DNA from: Toxotes chatareus
Taxonomy: Eukaryota; Chordata; Actinopteri; Toxotidae
Direction: 5' to 3'
Assembly (NCBI GenBank): GCA_016801885.1
Contig: CM028884.1
Location: 26,621,577 to 26,685,576, forward strand
Length of the DNA stretch: 64,000 nucleotides
The notes under the pieces were generated by a model. It was given only the letters and a program-made list of their open reading frames with translations, did no database searches and was not told the DNA's origin. A program made the position numbers and the translations under genes. This document shows positions 1 to 12,446 of the stretch, one piece after another. Position 1 is the stretch's first letter. The number at the start of each line of letters is the position of its first letter.

Positions 1-3000
1 CCTGCTCCATCTGGGGAAAGAAATAGCTGTAGTACGATAAGACAGAAGGGAAATTAAAAGCCATTAATACCTGCTGTTAGCAGTGAACCACCTTGGTACA
101 CTGTTTTAATGCAGTTTCCACACTGCTGGATTTTAAAACATGCAACACTGACTGGATGGGAGTGAGCGTGTATTTTTAGAAATCACATCAGCAGCAGAAA
201 CCTTCCTGTAGAAATCCAGTATGCATCTCTCCGCTATGATGGGAACAGAATGTAAACAGAATTCACCTGCTTTGACATATTAAGTGCCCTGCTGGAAAGC
301 ATCATTACCCTGAATTATACTGCAATTACTGAATGAATTATATTTAATTAAGGACATGAATGCAGATAGCTTTTTTTTTTAATAGCTGAAACAGATGACT
401 AGAAAAGTGCTTTCTTATTCCATGCTGTGTGGAAATTAATGGGAGTGACTGAGCAACATCAATTTGACAGAGAAATGGGTGGTGTGTGCGCAAAAGAGAT
501 GGAAGACGTGGACTCTGCAGCTGTCTTTTAAATCCACGTACAGCCACTGGAAATAGATACAGTCAGAGATGAACAGAATGGGGTGTTTTGTCCCTTGTGA
601 GACAATATGCCCCGACACATTTAACAATCCAGAGTCCCTGAGGACGGTGTGGTATGGCAGTCTGAGCGATTACCACTGGCTGCGAGTGATAATTAACATC
701 CACAAACAGGAAAATTGTTTCTGTAAACACAGCAGTGAAACGACAGAGTGGACATAGATCCACTGACAGTCCACACGTTTCTTTCAACTTGTTGACGATA
801 TCTGTTTCATCAGTAAGTGGAACCAGTGAGAAATTTTTATCACCTGTGGAGATGGGGCACGTTATTTACTTATTATAGTTATAGCTGCATTAGCTAAAAA
901 AGACTTTCAGCGTTACTGAGAACTCGCTGAGAGTTTTGAGTGGTATCTCTGCCACCATTTACACTGTGAACATGCAAAAGTGTCTTAAATACACATTTGA
1001 TGATATCACATTCATACTCGATAACTCAGAGACATGTAATGATGTACAAAAGACTGAGGCTAAAGCTGATCTTCCATCATGTGAACCCAGCGTCTGCTTC
1101 TGTTCTTCTAATGTTTTGGGTCATTATCTTTCTGCAGGATGAAGCCCTGACCAACCAGCCTGTCTTCCTGCTGTTTTCTCACCGTCCTGATGAGAAATAT
1201 ACAGCACTACTTCCTGCAGCACTTTCCCGTTAATGCATCAGAGGGTGCCTTTGTACAGACTGAGTTTGATTTAAATTTCAGGGCCTCATTTGATTCTGAG
1301 AGCAATTCAGTGGGAAATGACACCTCTTGGTTAGTTTTTACTCTGCATGAAAATGTGAATCACATGGATACAGGAAGAAAAAAGGAGAAAAGAAAAAAAA
1401 AAATCACATGTTTTTTCAAGGTCAGTGGAGTGTGCACGTCTCCGCTGTTATTGAGTAAAGACTGGGCTCCAACGCTGCTCTCCAGGGGCTCTCTGATAGG
1501 CTGGCTCGCTGCCAACATGTTACCATGTGAATTAATGCTAACAAAGACAGATCGCATCAAACACCACACAACACATGCTGCATCTGAGTGCTGCTCTGCT
1601 TTTCTAAAATGGTACAAGAGGAACTGTGCAGAAAACGCTGCTTGATATGTTTGCGACAATGGGAGAGTTCAAGAGCTCAAGGACTAAAGGATATGTTGTT
1701 GGGCTGATTTGGACCAACACGCAAAATCTATGCAGAATGTTCACTGCACAGTTTTGTCTAATTTTGCAGCAAATAAATAGTTTATAGAACAGACTTTCTC
1801 TCCCCCTGAAAGTTCAGACAAGTTAAGACAAACCAAAATCTTCCAAAATATATTGGTATGTTGTCTTAGTAGGAGTCTGGTGAGAAGATCAGTTTCATCT
1901 CTGTGTTCAATACAGAGATTCCTCCGGGTCTTTAGCTGAGCTCAGCACAGAGACACTGGTGCACCAGCTCCATCACAGATCCAGTTAAAGCTGTCTTATT
2001 TACATGTGTGCATACACATGAGAAAATATTAGTGCTTAACAAGCAGCTGGCTTCCACACCGGATCTGTTTACCAACAGCATCTCAGAGGCCCTGTCCTCT
2101 ATGCGAAGGTGCTGGCTTTGCATGTTTCTGTAACTCAGAACCAAACTCAGTTCCACTGATGGTTAGAGTCTGAAGCTGTGTTCAGACCAGCAGAAGCACT
2201 GGGTGAAAAGATTCTCATCTGTTGAGCCATAAAACCGTACGGATGTATTATTCTAGCTGAACTTCCTACATCATATTTAATGTTCTGACCAGAACCTGTA
2301 AAAACGCCCTGCTGACTCTGCCTCGGTGTTCTCAAACGCAGAGACAGAGTCAGTGTGAAGCCCGGTTAGTGTCTCTGTGTGTCTCATTCAAGATGCATGA
2401 AGGAGACTGAAGAAACACACATTAGGGGAAATTCAGGCATCCTTCACACTGCAGTGAAAACTCAGCCCGACTCTGACACCACCCTCTGGCCACTTCTTAC
2501 ATTTACTCCACCGTGACAAACCGTTGGAGGGAAATTTGTGATTTTGTTCTGCTTAAATAAAACCAAAGAAGCAAACTTTGGACTTTTCTCCATCTCACAG
2601 TTTATATCTCTGTAAAATGAGCAGTGCAGCCTCACCCAGCTGCTTGCATTGCTGCAGACTCGTGTTCAAATTTCTCAAATGCAGTTGCAGGTTTTTTTTC
2701 CCCCCAACTGTATATTGTGGAGCTGAGACTTGGCAGAGACAGATATTGGTTTTTCTGGTACTGTGGTAACCCTTGTGGAACACTGCTGCCCTGTTCGCCT
2801 GCGTTCTGCTCCATCACACTGATCAGAGCTGACAGGAGCATCTAAAGCTGCTGAGCCTCGACTCTCCTCAACCAGCCACTATTGACTGGATGGTCATCAA
2901 GACTCTCGGGCACCTAAATTGACCTTCACACATGCACGCACGCACTCGAAACCCACAGTTCTTGCGGTGGAATCCTCATTAAAGAGTAAATCAACTCTAA

Positions 3001-5143
3001 ATCAGGCGAAGCAGAAGAATCATTGCTGATTCACGCCCGGCTACACCCCAGGTAAGGAATATCAGAGCAGGTGTTTCCACTTAGCTGTCAAATGCAAAAC
3101 ACCTGCTGTGAAATTATGAAAAGTCACAGACCAGGAAGCGTTTTACAGTGAAGTCAAGTGTTTACTGTTTATTTTTATCAGATAAATCTCCCTCACATGC
3201 TTCTACAGCCTTTAATGAATGAATTCAAACATTTTTGCAGGATGCCTGAGTGTCAGTCCGAACACCGAGTGAACTTGTTGTAATCAGCTGTGGGCCTTAC
3301 ATCGAGGTGGAGAGAGTGGGTGAGTGAGTCTGGAGAGAGACTGTTGTTTTTGTGCAAATTACTCAAATGTCACTGGGGAGGTCATTGTATTTCACACATA
3401 ATCGACAACAGATCCTGACTGCGGTCTCACTGCTTTCTGGTCCTTCTTCCGTCCCCTGCGGGAGCACAAATTGGTCCATGTGTCTCTCAGATAGATTTCT
3501 CCCCCAGTGTGATTTGACGTCTGTGCAAATTAGTGGCTTTGGAAAGAAGCGACTCTGAGATACAGACTCCAAATCCAGATGTTTATTAGTGAAGTCCTGA
3601 TAACACCACTGCAGCTGTTCTAGAAATATTCCAATCCTTCACTCAGACACCCCCACCCAACCACCCCGACACTCAAATGTGTTTTATTGTCCCCTCAGCC
3701 CCTCCAGGTTTTAAATGGCTTTGCAGAGGAGAAACACTCCTGTTGTTTCCTCCGTCTGAGACTCTGCTAACGACGGCTCCACAGCCAGCCCACCTCTGCC
3801 ACATAATGAGCTCAAACGAATTGTGCTCACTTCTATGGCAACACTTTGCATCCTATGACAAAGCGTGAATACCAAGCACGGCTTTTCAACCACAACACAC
3901 ACACACACACACCACCACCGCCACCATTCACACTCATACAAATTAGTGGATTAAACCACCACATGAGCTGAATTTCAAGTGAAAGGCCGGACGTGATGGA
4001 GAGCGAGATGCTCAGACATCAAACAACCCGGTGGGTTCAGTTTGTGTCGTGAGCTGCAGCTCAGCCACGTGAATCCACTCAAACGCTCTGCATCACGTCG
4101 AATGAATTAGACGAGTTCAGTTTGTATCAGATGTTTTGACTAGAATAGAATAGATAATTAGACCCTGTGTGATATTTTGGGTTTCAGAATGAAATATCAA
4201 AGGTGTCAGTTCTCATTTTTATTGTTTTTGTTTGATTATTTCACTGAAATTTTTCTGAACGTTGTTCTCTGACGGTCCAGACACCGCAGTCCAGATGACA
4301 GAAGCTCTGAGGTGTTAATAGTGTTTATGCACTTACCTGTGTTGCCTTTAATGGCGTCAAATGGTGCAGTGAGTGTTTTGTAGCCTTTTTTTTAATGCCC
4401 TGTGTTTCGCCTGACAGGCTACGTACAGGCTGCCAAACCTTAGGGAAAAACTCAGGAGCCTGCAAAAAGCATCTTACTCCAAACTGTGTGGTAGATCAAA
4501 TCATTTAATACAGATGTTACATCTACACTCAGTTTACAGATTATCAGGCATACAGAGCTAAAACTAACGCAGTCCTGTGGTAAATCCTCCTTCATGAAGG
4601 TTTGTGTTGAAGGTGTTTCAGAAACTTGATGATTGAACTCTATGATCATTTTGATGGCTGCAGTCTGTGGTGCTGTTGAGCTGTACCGTGTTATACAGAC
4701 GAGTGTTTCCATTATTTTGTCCAGGCTGAAGTGCAGAAACAATTCCCTGTATTATGCAGTACAGTCCAGCCGTTTTTAATGGCTTTCAGGCACCAGCTCT
4801 CGGTGGTTTTGGTGCAGAACAAAGGGCTAAAAGATTAGAACTATCAGAAATAAGGAGCCAAACTGTACAGAGATTAAAAGCTCATTAAATCGATCTCAGA
4901 ATGCTGATATTCATTCTACAGCTGAAGTCAAAGAACATTTCACAGCCAATTAGAATTACTGAGTTCACTCTGTTGTTTATTTATTAGCAACACTGGCACT
5001 TCTGAGACTCCGTAGCCTTCACACCCGTGCTCCTGTTTGTGTTTGATTCCCAAAAGCATTTTGTCTCGATTTTGATTTAAGATAAAGGAAAATCAGAATC
5101 AGCTGCCTGTGATAAATGAGCTGTTGTAGATCAAGCCTTTTGA

Positions 5144-5178
<35 letters not shown>

Positions 5179-6840
5179 CGCGCGCGCGCGTGTGTGTCAT
5201 GCCCCTGAGGGGTGATCTGTTGTTTGATATAAAAAACGTTTACAGAAATAAAAGGCAACCGACTCGAGGCCGTTTTGCGTCAGGACATCACGCATCACCT
5301 CCAGCGTGACAGTTGGTCCTCATGCTCTGTTGCAGAGATTTCCTCCTTTCCACTCTGCCCTTATGTTAGTTTGCCTGTGCTCTGGGTGCGGGCCCACAAC
5401 AGAGCCAGATATGAGACAGGGACGTTAATATGACAATATATGCCATACATCAGCATAATCCGAAGCCTGCAGGTGGGTCTCCTCGCTCCTCTGAGTCCAA
5501 TTATAAAGTGTGTGTTGTGAGAGCAGACGGGCTGCGTTGCGGATCGAGCCCCAGCACCAGCTCCTCCCATCCTCGCTCTGTCGCCCACACACACTCACAT
5601 ATGCCCAGCTATAGAAACACATGGGCGCACAGACACACACACACGGTTGATGATTTGTTTAAATTTAATGAGGCGTTGCATTGTTTTTTTACTCTGTCAC
5701 ATTTTCCCTTAAATGAAGAGTTAACAAGGCAGAATTTATTTAATGGTGTGAGTTCAGGCAGAAAATTCACCACCTCATTCGGCGGCTGTGGCCTTGGTTC
5801 TTTTGATTTTCAACCCTGCCTCTACGAAATACATTTATATACTACTCTGCTCAGTATGTGACAGCCTGTAAGTCAGTAAGTCTAATCTGACTCCAGTGCT
5901 GACAGAACATCGTGTGTCTCTGCTTAAACCTTTACAAATCCCTGCTGCAAATTTCCTGATCTGACACCACTGGAGCTCCTTTAGGTCTAGGATCAAAAAC
6001 ATGTTTGAAAGAGACAAACAATAACTGTCCCACTTCAGAGTCCAATGTTTTGTTGACCTATGGTAGCTGGTGAGGGAACCTGTTATCATAGAAAAAACTG
6101 TGAGCATAATGACCAAAGGAAATAAAGTCAGACTGTAAATGTGAAGATACTGGCTTTAAACTCCTGGTGGGTAGGAGGGAAGCTAGCTGTCGCACACCTG
6201 AATCCCTTATCTGCTGTGAAAATCTGTGGAAGTATTGACAGATCAAAAAAATAAATAAAATGAAATAGTTTTAAGGGCGAGAGAGTAGTTTTAGGTGAGT
6301 CAGTGCTTGATGTCATGTTTTGTTTTGTTTTTTTGTTTTTTTGTCCTGCGTGTTCAGACAACTAAAATAAGTTTAGCTGGTCTACCTTCAATGTCAGTCC
6401 ACCTTAAGTGAGCCCGATCCAATGGGCAGCAGGTGTAGCTCATTCATGTTCCTCTGTATATAAAGCAGGCAAACCGTGGGGTTGTAAAGCCACTGGCCCT
6501 CGTCCCTGTGGTGAGTTAATTTGAAGTATTAACTTGAGCTGCTTTTATTTACATGCATCAGTGTCCAGTTTGTGGTTCAGAGCATTGACTGATTGTTTTA
6601 ATGTTGCAGGCCACATTCCCACTGGTGGTTCATGGGCCTTTTGGAGCCGGGGTCAATGTGCTGAGCAGCAGAATCCTTCTGTTGCTCAGCTGACCGTCAT
6701 CCTGGTGGTGGTTATTGTGAGGAAAACACTAAGTTTGACAGTGACCATTTTACCGGGCAGTTTTAGGTTCTACACAAAATCATTTTCTTTTGGTGGGTGT
6801 ATATTACTTGAACAGTGCAGTTGGCTGCCTTTGTTCTGCC
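1..6840. other. Non-coding stretch, no gene recognised
   Basis: I see no exon that I can tie to a protein family on either strand. The open frames present (up to about 150 codons) have no family resemblance, are not flanked by convincing splice sites, and often run through low-complexity or TG/CA tracts. A CA run with CAC repeats lies near 3894-3920. The stretch may be intergenic or an intron of a gene outside the window. Confidence 0.5.
5146..5197. repeat. (TG)n-(CG)n alternating purine-pyrimidine tract
   Basis: About 52 bp of uninterrupted purine-pyrimidine alternation. TG repeats flank a core of CG repeats (roughly 5175-5190). It is a simple repeat; such tracts are known to favour left-handed Z-DNA. 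Confidence 0.9.
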
Positions 6841-6848
6841 TTTTGTTG

Positions 6849-6920
6849 TTTTATCTGTTGATACTTTAACAAGGGCACAGAAGCAGTTCTGTGCCCTTGT
6901 TAAAGTATCAACAGATAAAA
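6849..6920. repeat. Perfect 32-bp inverted repeat with 8-nt loop
   Basis: The arm at 6849-6880 is the exact reverse complement of 6889-6920, separated by the 8-nt spacer at 6881-6888. Complementarity stops sharply at both outer edges. The RNA would be a 72-nt stem-loop with no mismatch or bulge, unlike a usual animal pre-miRNA, whose stems contain mismatches. A recent local inverted duplication or template switch is the simplest explanation. It could also be an assembly foldback. Confidence 0.9.
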
Positions 6921-7551
6921 ATGCCAAGAGGGGAGAAAAAATGATGTGTTTTAATAATGGTGTCATTGCGGTGTGATCGGGCCCGGCTTAGCAGTGTGTG
7001 GCCCTGCGGAGTCTTTAAAGCCACTGATCAGAGGCTCCGAGTCTGTAATGACACCCAGTGGGAGAAGGATATTGCTCGGTGCCAAGGACCTCCCTCCTCT
7101 CTCACACATCTGCCTCTTGCCCCACCCTCCTCACCTTCCCACCTTACCACCTCGCTTTGATACGTCTTTTACATGAACTGTTGCTCTGTCTTTCACCCTC
7201 CAGCTCTCATCACTTCCTCTCTCTCAAAACTTAAAATGAACTCTGGATTTTTTTTTTAGATACAGGATGTGATTTGTCCTGTTAGTGACAGTGCAGGTGA
7301 AGAGTTCTTGATCTAGCAGGAAGCTGTGGTGTAATAATGATGTATTGTGCAGTTTTTCTTTTTGTTCCGTGACTCCTTTCCTCCTTCCTCTCCTCCTCAC
7401 CTCCCTGCACACAACCTCTTCTCTCTGCCTCCATCTCTAACACTCTCCTCCCACCATCATGAACCCACCTGACATCTTTGCTCGACACACGGCACCACTG
7501 TCTCCGACCTCCTTTCATTTCATCTGTCCCAGACCCCCATCCCTGTGTCCG

Positions 7552-7573
7552 TCCATCCATCCATCCATCCATC
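7552..7573. repeat. (CCAT)n microsatellite
   Basis: Five to six uninterrupted CCAT units. Confidence 0.9.
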
Positions 7574-8326
7574 TTTTCCAGTCCCTTGTGAAGCCAATCC
7601 CATTCACACCCTGGAAGAGAGAAACACCTCTGAGAAGTGTGTGTGTGAGGGTGTGAGATGAAGAAAGTGAGACAGACAGTGAGAGGTGAGGCGGCGTCAT
7701 CAGAACAAGACGGGCCACAATGTGGATTTGACAGAAACGTCAGGGAGACAGAAAAAAGAGGACGATGTTAGTCTCAGTTATTTTAAAGCACAGCTGGAGC
7801 TCTGCTCTCTGTGATTTGCCGGCTAAGAAAATTTACAACACTCATGTCTGTACGTCAGGAACGGAGCTAGAGCCAGCAGGTGATGCTAATTCTTTAACTC
7901 TAATGCTCAATGTGCCTCATGATTTATTTGAGTCTGTTTCTGTTGTATTTAAATTGGTTTTTATTGATACACCAAACTTTCCACCTCAGTTTTATTTTTG
8001 GCTAATATTTGTTTTGTTTTGGTTTTTTTTGTTTCTCAGATTTTCTGCATTTCCACTCAACTTTATGTGCAGATTGAAAATGAACATTAACAACAGGTGG
8101 ATAAAAACACTGTATTTTACCCTAATACTTGAGATTTTATGGCGTATTAATAGATATTTTAAACCTGGCAACTTCTTTGGTCACTTTTGGCCTAAAAAAA
8201 ACCCAAAAACTTAGTATCACATTTAAAAATGGTGCCAAATCCAGAAAACACTGAACAACTCACATCAGGTAGCTCAAACAGAAAACCTGTTCTCTGCTGT
8301 CCAAGAACTCCAGCAGCAAACTACCA

Positions 8327-8378
8327 CGTGTGTGTGTGTGTGCATGTGTGCGTGTGCACGTGTGTGTGTGTGTGCATG
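8327..8378. repeat. Interrupted (TG)n microsatellite
   Basis: TG dinucleotide repeats interrupted by CATG and CACG steps. Two shorter TG runs follow at about 8495-8512 and 8835-8854. Confidence 0.85.
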
Positions 8379-9044
8379 TCTCAGTAGTTTGGCATACCAT
8401 CCACCTTCCCCAACGCCTTCTCCCTTCTCCTCCTTTAACGTGCTGTTGCTAAGATACCAGCTGCTCATCTTTACTCCTCCACACACAACCAGTCTGTGTG
8501 TGTGTGTGTGTGATCTTTCTCCCCAGCTCCTGACTATCCTTGACACACACCACAAACACAGACACACACTTCTGTATAAATCATACCTCCACACCCATTC
8601 GCCACCTTAAAGGTCACTGTTTGACAGGGAAGAAAGGAGGTTTTTTTTTTTTTCTTCTGCCTCCCACTCGCCTGCAGCAGACACATCACCGCCTCCTGAA
8701 ACCTGGAGACAAATTAAACAAGAGTGTCGGACTGACCTGGGAGCAGCTCAGATACTTCAAACACCAACATTTACATCCCACAACTCTTTAAACAAAATGC
8801 CATCATGCACCACTTCTCCATTAAAAATCATTTTGTGTGTGTGTGTGTGTGTGTCTCTTGTGACTCCATCCTATGGCCCCCAGCAGAAATCCCTGGAGGT
8901 ACAGCTACATCTGTCTGCATCATCAAAGCCTCATGGGATATAGTACGCTGTTGTCGAGTGCTAATGAAACATTCTTTTTCTTTGTGTGTTGCAATGATCG
9001 GGAGTTCAAGTTGCACTGAGCAGTACAGTTGTACTGCAGATGTT

Positions 9045-10000
9045 CAGTCCTGTGCAAAGTGTTTTAGGCACTAAAAGCATGTTGTGGTGTCAGAGAACAC
9101 TTTGCTTTCTCAGCCTCAGTCAGGAAAGTCGGTGACTGTCAGTCCTCGGTCTTCTCTGGTCCTCAGGTAGTTCTCGCAAAGCTTTGAGGTGTTTTCAGGC
9201 TCATTATCCTGCTGCAGCTTGAATCTTTCTCCACGAAGATGCAAACCCGAGGGAACAGCATGTCTCTGAGTGATGGAGGGGTGCTTCTCCTTAACAGGGT
9301 GTAGTCAATTCTGCGCAGGTGTCCAGAGAAGGCAGCACTCCTCAACAAGTTTGAAACACTGCGGTGTCATTCTCCCTCCTGTTCGTCCCCTTACATCCAC
9401 CCCTCTGTTACTGCCATAAATCTCAAACTTGGATTCATCAGTCAAATGCTGGTGTTTCTCTGCCCTCCCCAAGTGTTTGGCCTTGTTTCCCTTCCTGAGA
9501 AGTGGAAGTAGAAACTGCTCCTCGTCCTCTGAGACCATTGCACTGCAGCCTTCTTTTGACAGTACGTTTGTTGATTGGAGTCTTTTCTCCTTTATACAGC
9601 AAACTCTGTATCAGTGATGAATTTGCTTCTCTATCTCTCAGGGAACTGAGCTAGATGTATTAATCTTCTGAGGGTGTGGTCACCTTTGGTCTGTCTGATT
9701 GTGCTTTGGATATAACTGATCCAGTTTCTGCAAAGCATTGTAGAGTCCCATGCACTGCCCTCTTACAAATCTTTATTCCAGCCATGCTTTGATGCTGAGA
9801 AAGCTCCTCTTTGCTTTGAATAACAATCTGACTTTGACACTCTCCTAGTTTTTGGTGCCTTTTTTCCCCCCCACGATCACACTGCTACTGAGGGAGCACA
9901 GCCTTATTTATAACAGGTGAACACTCTGAACACAGCTCAAGGAAATCTGACCTTTTGTGCGAAGGCGTTAAGGTGGTCAGTGCCCTGAATGTGCTTAAAT
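9045..10000 (-). mobile_element. Decayed Tc1-like transposon
   Basis: The left edge (9045-9071) carries a terminal-repeat-like string recalled from fish Tc1 elements (containing GTGCAAAG and TTTTAGGCAC). The minus strand between about 9130 and 9540 then translates, in broken frames, to Tc1/mariner transposase landmarks. These include a DESKFEIYGSNR-type block (about 9440-9400) and a QQDNEPENTSK block (about 9230-9186), which corresponds to the second catalytic aspartate region QQDNDPKHTSK. Frames are interrupted by shifts, so no active transposase is encoded. I did not find a matching terminal repeat on the right, so the 10000 end is approximate. Confidence 0.7.
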
Positions 10001-11360
10001 TTGATTGCTGAACTAGAAATGGAGCTGAATCTTAAATGTCTGCTCTTTGTTTCACATGACATAACTTATGTTTTTAAATGTTTCTGAAACCTCAAACTTC
10101 CTGATTATTTCCAGGTTCATGTGAAAGTATTTGAAATTTTCGACGTGGTTTCAGAGGTTTTGATTTGTGTGAATTTACCCACCCATTAGTGCCATCTAAT
10201 TCACTTTGGATGAAATCAGGCTGCATTTAAAATTCCCTGTGTGTTCTGTCTGAACACGTCCTGAGACTTTAGAGATGCAGACATATATTCATGATGCTGT
10301 GCTATTGGAGTAAAACTGTTTATTTCTTTGACTTAACTGTAACAGTTTTGCTGTTTGCTGGAATTTTGCTGTTATAAATACAGTAATAATCACAGTGGCA
10401 GATTTGCAACAGATTTTACAGTAACCTTAAAAATCCTGTGATTATTTCTGCAGTATCTGACCAACCAGCTGGCCAACTGTTGCCAGGAAGTTAGGGTAAT
10501 TTTAACAATAAACCAGGCAGAATATCACCAGCTGAAACCTTTAAGCCATCTATTCAGAGTATGGAGAAAAATAGCTCAGATGACAGATGACAGATTTCAA
10601 ACTGATTCATGCGACAAATACTCAGTCACCTTTAAAAAAAAAAAACGAATTAACTGTACACAGCATGTCATCAGATTCGTTAGCGTTTTCTTTGCACTTA
10701 ACACAATCTGTTCTACTTACCACTGAAACAGCCCTGATATGTACACCAGTCCAGTTGCTTTAATAATGACTCAGTTAATCATGTGGCTAATGAGAAAACA
10801 CCCCAGAAAACCACTGATGAAATGGGCTGAGCAGTCATGTAATATTTACCAGGCGACTAAAGGCTGCAAAATTTCCTGTCTCTTGTTCAGACACACACAC
10901 ACACACACACACACACAAAGTCAGACACTGTAGGGATTTCTGGTGTTTGTCTGTACATATTTGTACCCATATGTGAGTGTGTGAATGCCTGCAGCAGAAT
11001 AGATGAGAGGAGCACCTCTCAAAATAAAGCTTTCTGCTGGTGCTAAAATTTCCGTCCTGCTGTAGCTCCTGTTAGACGTTCCCCAGCAGTTCCGGAGCAG
11101 TTGGGAAGTGAGTGATGAGTCACTTCAGTCACATAAACAGCACAGACGCAAAAAGAGATACCAGCAAATGGGAAAGATGGAGAAATTATATGTTTTTGTG
11201 GACTGTCCATGCTCTTGATGTCAGCTAAGATGAAGTTCAGGCTGATTCACTATTAAAGATTTTCTGTGTTGTCAGTTAGTTGTGTAGTGTGGTCTATGTT
11301 GTAATACTATGTGTGCAATGCACATTAGCTTATCATAGTATTTTTGTTTTTTTGTTTTGT
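10001..11360. other. Non-coding stretch with (CA)n microsatellite
   Basis: No gene is recognised. The only clear structure is a CA dinucleotide run at 10891-10917. Confidence 0.5.
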
Positions 11361-11363
11361 TTT

Positions 11364-11565
11364 TACAGAAAAAAAGTCCTTTCACTTTTGATTAAAAAAA
11401 CAAGGTTTTCAAAATGAATCTCTGAACTCTTAACTAACATGGTGCTTCAGTTAAGTGCATTTAGCCTGTTCACCTGTCTGTGTGCAGACACCTTCCCTTG
11501 ATCTGGAATTAACATGCACATTAACTCCCCCATGCAGCAGAGTATGTCACTCACATTAATTACCA
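11364..11565. repeat. Copy 1 of a gene-flank repeat
   Basis: This block is closely similar to 12238-12446 and more distantly to 18965-19080. All share a string of short landmarks in the same order: GTTTTCAAA, GAATCTCTGAACTCTTAACTAA, GGTGC, CCTGTTCACCTGTCTGTG, GCAGACAC. The 18965-19080 copy sits about 250 bp upstream (on the minus strand) of the start codon of the repeat-protein gene. The two left copies are therefore best read as 5' flanks of degenerate gene duplicates. Confidence 0.75.
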
Positions 11566-11639
11566 AATGCACAAACTACATTTTAAATCCCTGGAGGAGG
11601 TTTTCTCTCAGGAGGAGAAAGTGACCATGTACAATGTAG

Positions 11640-12100
11640 AGCAGGGCTACTCTGTACCCTATGGAGACCCACGCAGGCCACTAGGGTAAGTCACAGCTGC
11701 ACTGGCAGCAGAACAGCTGCTTCCACCCAGGACACCGTTTAGTCCGAGCCTTCTTCTCCGGGTGGTTCTCCATGTTCTCCTCCAGGTTGTTCTCCAGATT
11801 CTCCTCTGAGTTCTTCTCCAGGTTCTTCTTCTTCTTATCCTTTTGTTATTAGAAATGACATTACATGAGTACAATACAAGTAAAATGCTACAGTTCAACT
11901 CAAATACCACAGTGAGGAGACAACATCAACGACACCTAGGTTAGGTAGAACAGAGGAAAGGATTTGGGTAAAGGATGAAACATCTTCAAGAACAAACAAG
12001 AAATCCAGCTGCCTTTGACTTACATCTCCTCGGATCTCGTCACATGTTCTCTATCTAAATTCTTTAGATAGAGAACTTGTTTCTCTTCTTAGCCTCAGTT
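11640..12100 (-). pseudogene. 3' fragment of a duplicated copy of the repeat-protein gene
   Basis: The segment 11681-11839 (minus) is a second copy of the last coding exon found at 13311-13460. It has the same acceptor context, starts with GAT AAG AAG, stays open for 53 codons and ends in TAG. The encoded tail is Lys/Asn/Glu-rich, then the motif TKRCPGWKQLFCCQCSC. Further upstream, 12024-12035 matches a 12-nt splice-flanked island also present in the main gene. The string at about 12078-12098 matches the 3' part of the penultimate exon (around EAKKRNS). Homology then stops. The rest of the gene is missing, so this is a truncated duplicate, although its terminal exon is still open. Confidence 0.7.
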
Positions 12101-12237
12101 ATAATTCAACCTTGATATTGATCTTTTTCTTTAGATACGTTTGTAATTTTATATAATGACTGTGAAGTTTTCACACAGTTTATGTGAACTGATCATCTGA
12201 CTTTTCAATGACCCACAGATACGCCTCACAGAATTAT

Positions 12238-12446
12238 TTTTACAGGAAAAAAAAGTCCTTTCACTTTTGATTAAAAAAACGAGGTTTTCAAATCGTGAAA
12301 ATAAATCTCTGAACTCTTAACTAATATGGTGCTTCAGTTAATTGCATTTAGCCTGTTCACCTGTCTGTGGGCAGACACCTTCAGATGATCTCGAGTTGAC
12401 ATGTTAACTCCCCCATGCAGCAGAGTATGTCCCTCACATTAATTCA
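12238..12446. repeat. Copy 2 of a gene-flank repeat
   Basis: Near-duplicate of 11364-11565. On the minus strand it lies immediately 5' of the truncated copy at 11640-12100, the position expected if it is that copy's upstream flank. Confidence 0.75.

Larger units (their letters stand above)
6930..9040. other. Non-coding stretch rich in simple repeats
   Basis: No gene is recognised. The stretch holds a CCAT tetranucleotide run (7552-7573), TG-rich microsatellites (about 8327-8378, 8495-8512, 8835-8854) and pyrimidine-rich segments (7080-7220, 7380-7570). Open frames here are products of these repeats. Confidence 0.55.

Noticed and set aside
1190..1645. Open frame of 151 codons, plus strand
   Set aside because: No family similarity; poly-A derived lysine run; likely chance.
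5430..5861. Open frame of 143 codons, plus strand
   Set aside because: Contains TG/CA-derived His/Thr repeats and has no recognisable domain or splice context.
6849..6920. Calling the perfect hairpin a microRNA gene
   Set aside because: Stem has no mismatches, no seed family is recognised, and edges are abrupt. Kept only as an inverted repeat.
12046..12076. 14-bp hairpin GTTCTCTATCTAAA-TTC-TTTAGATAGAGAAC
   Set aside because: A short stem at the edge of the relic exon fragment; probably a rearrangement scar with no sign of function.
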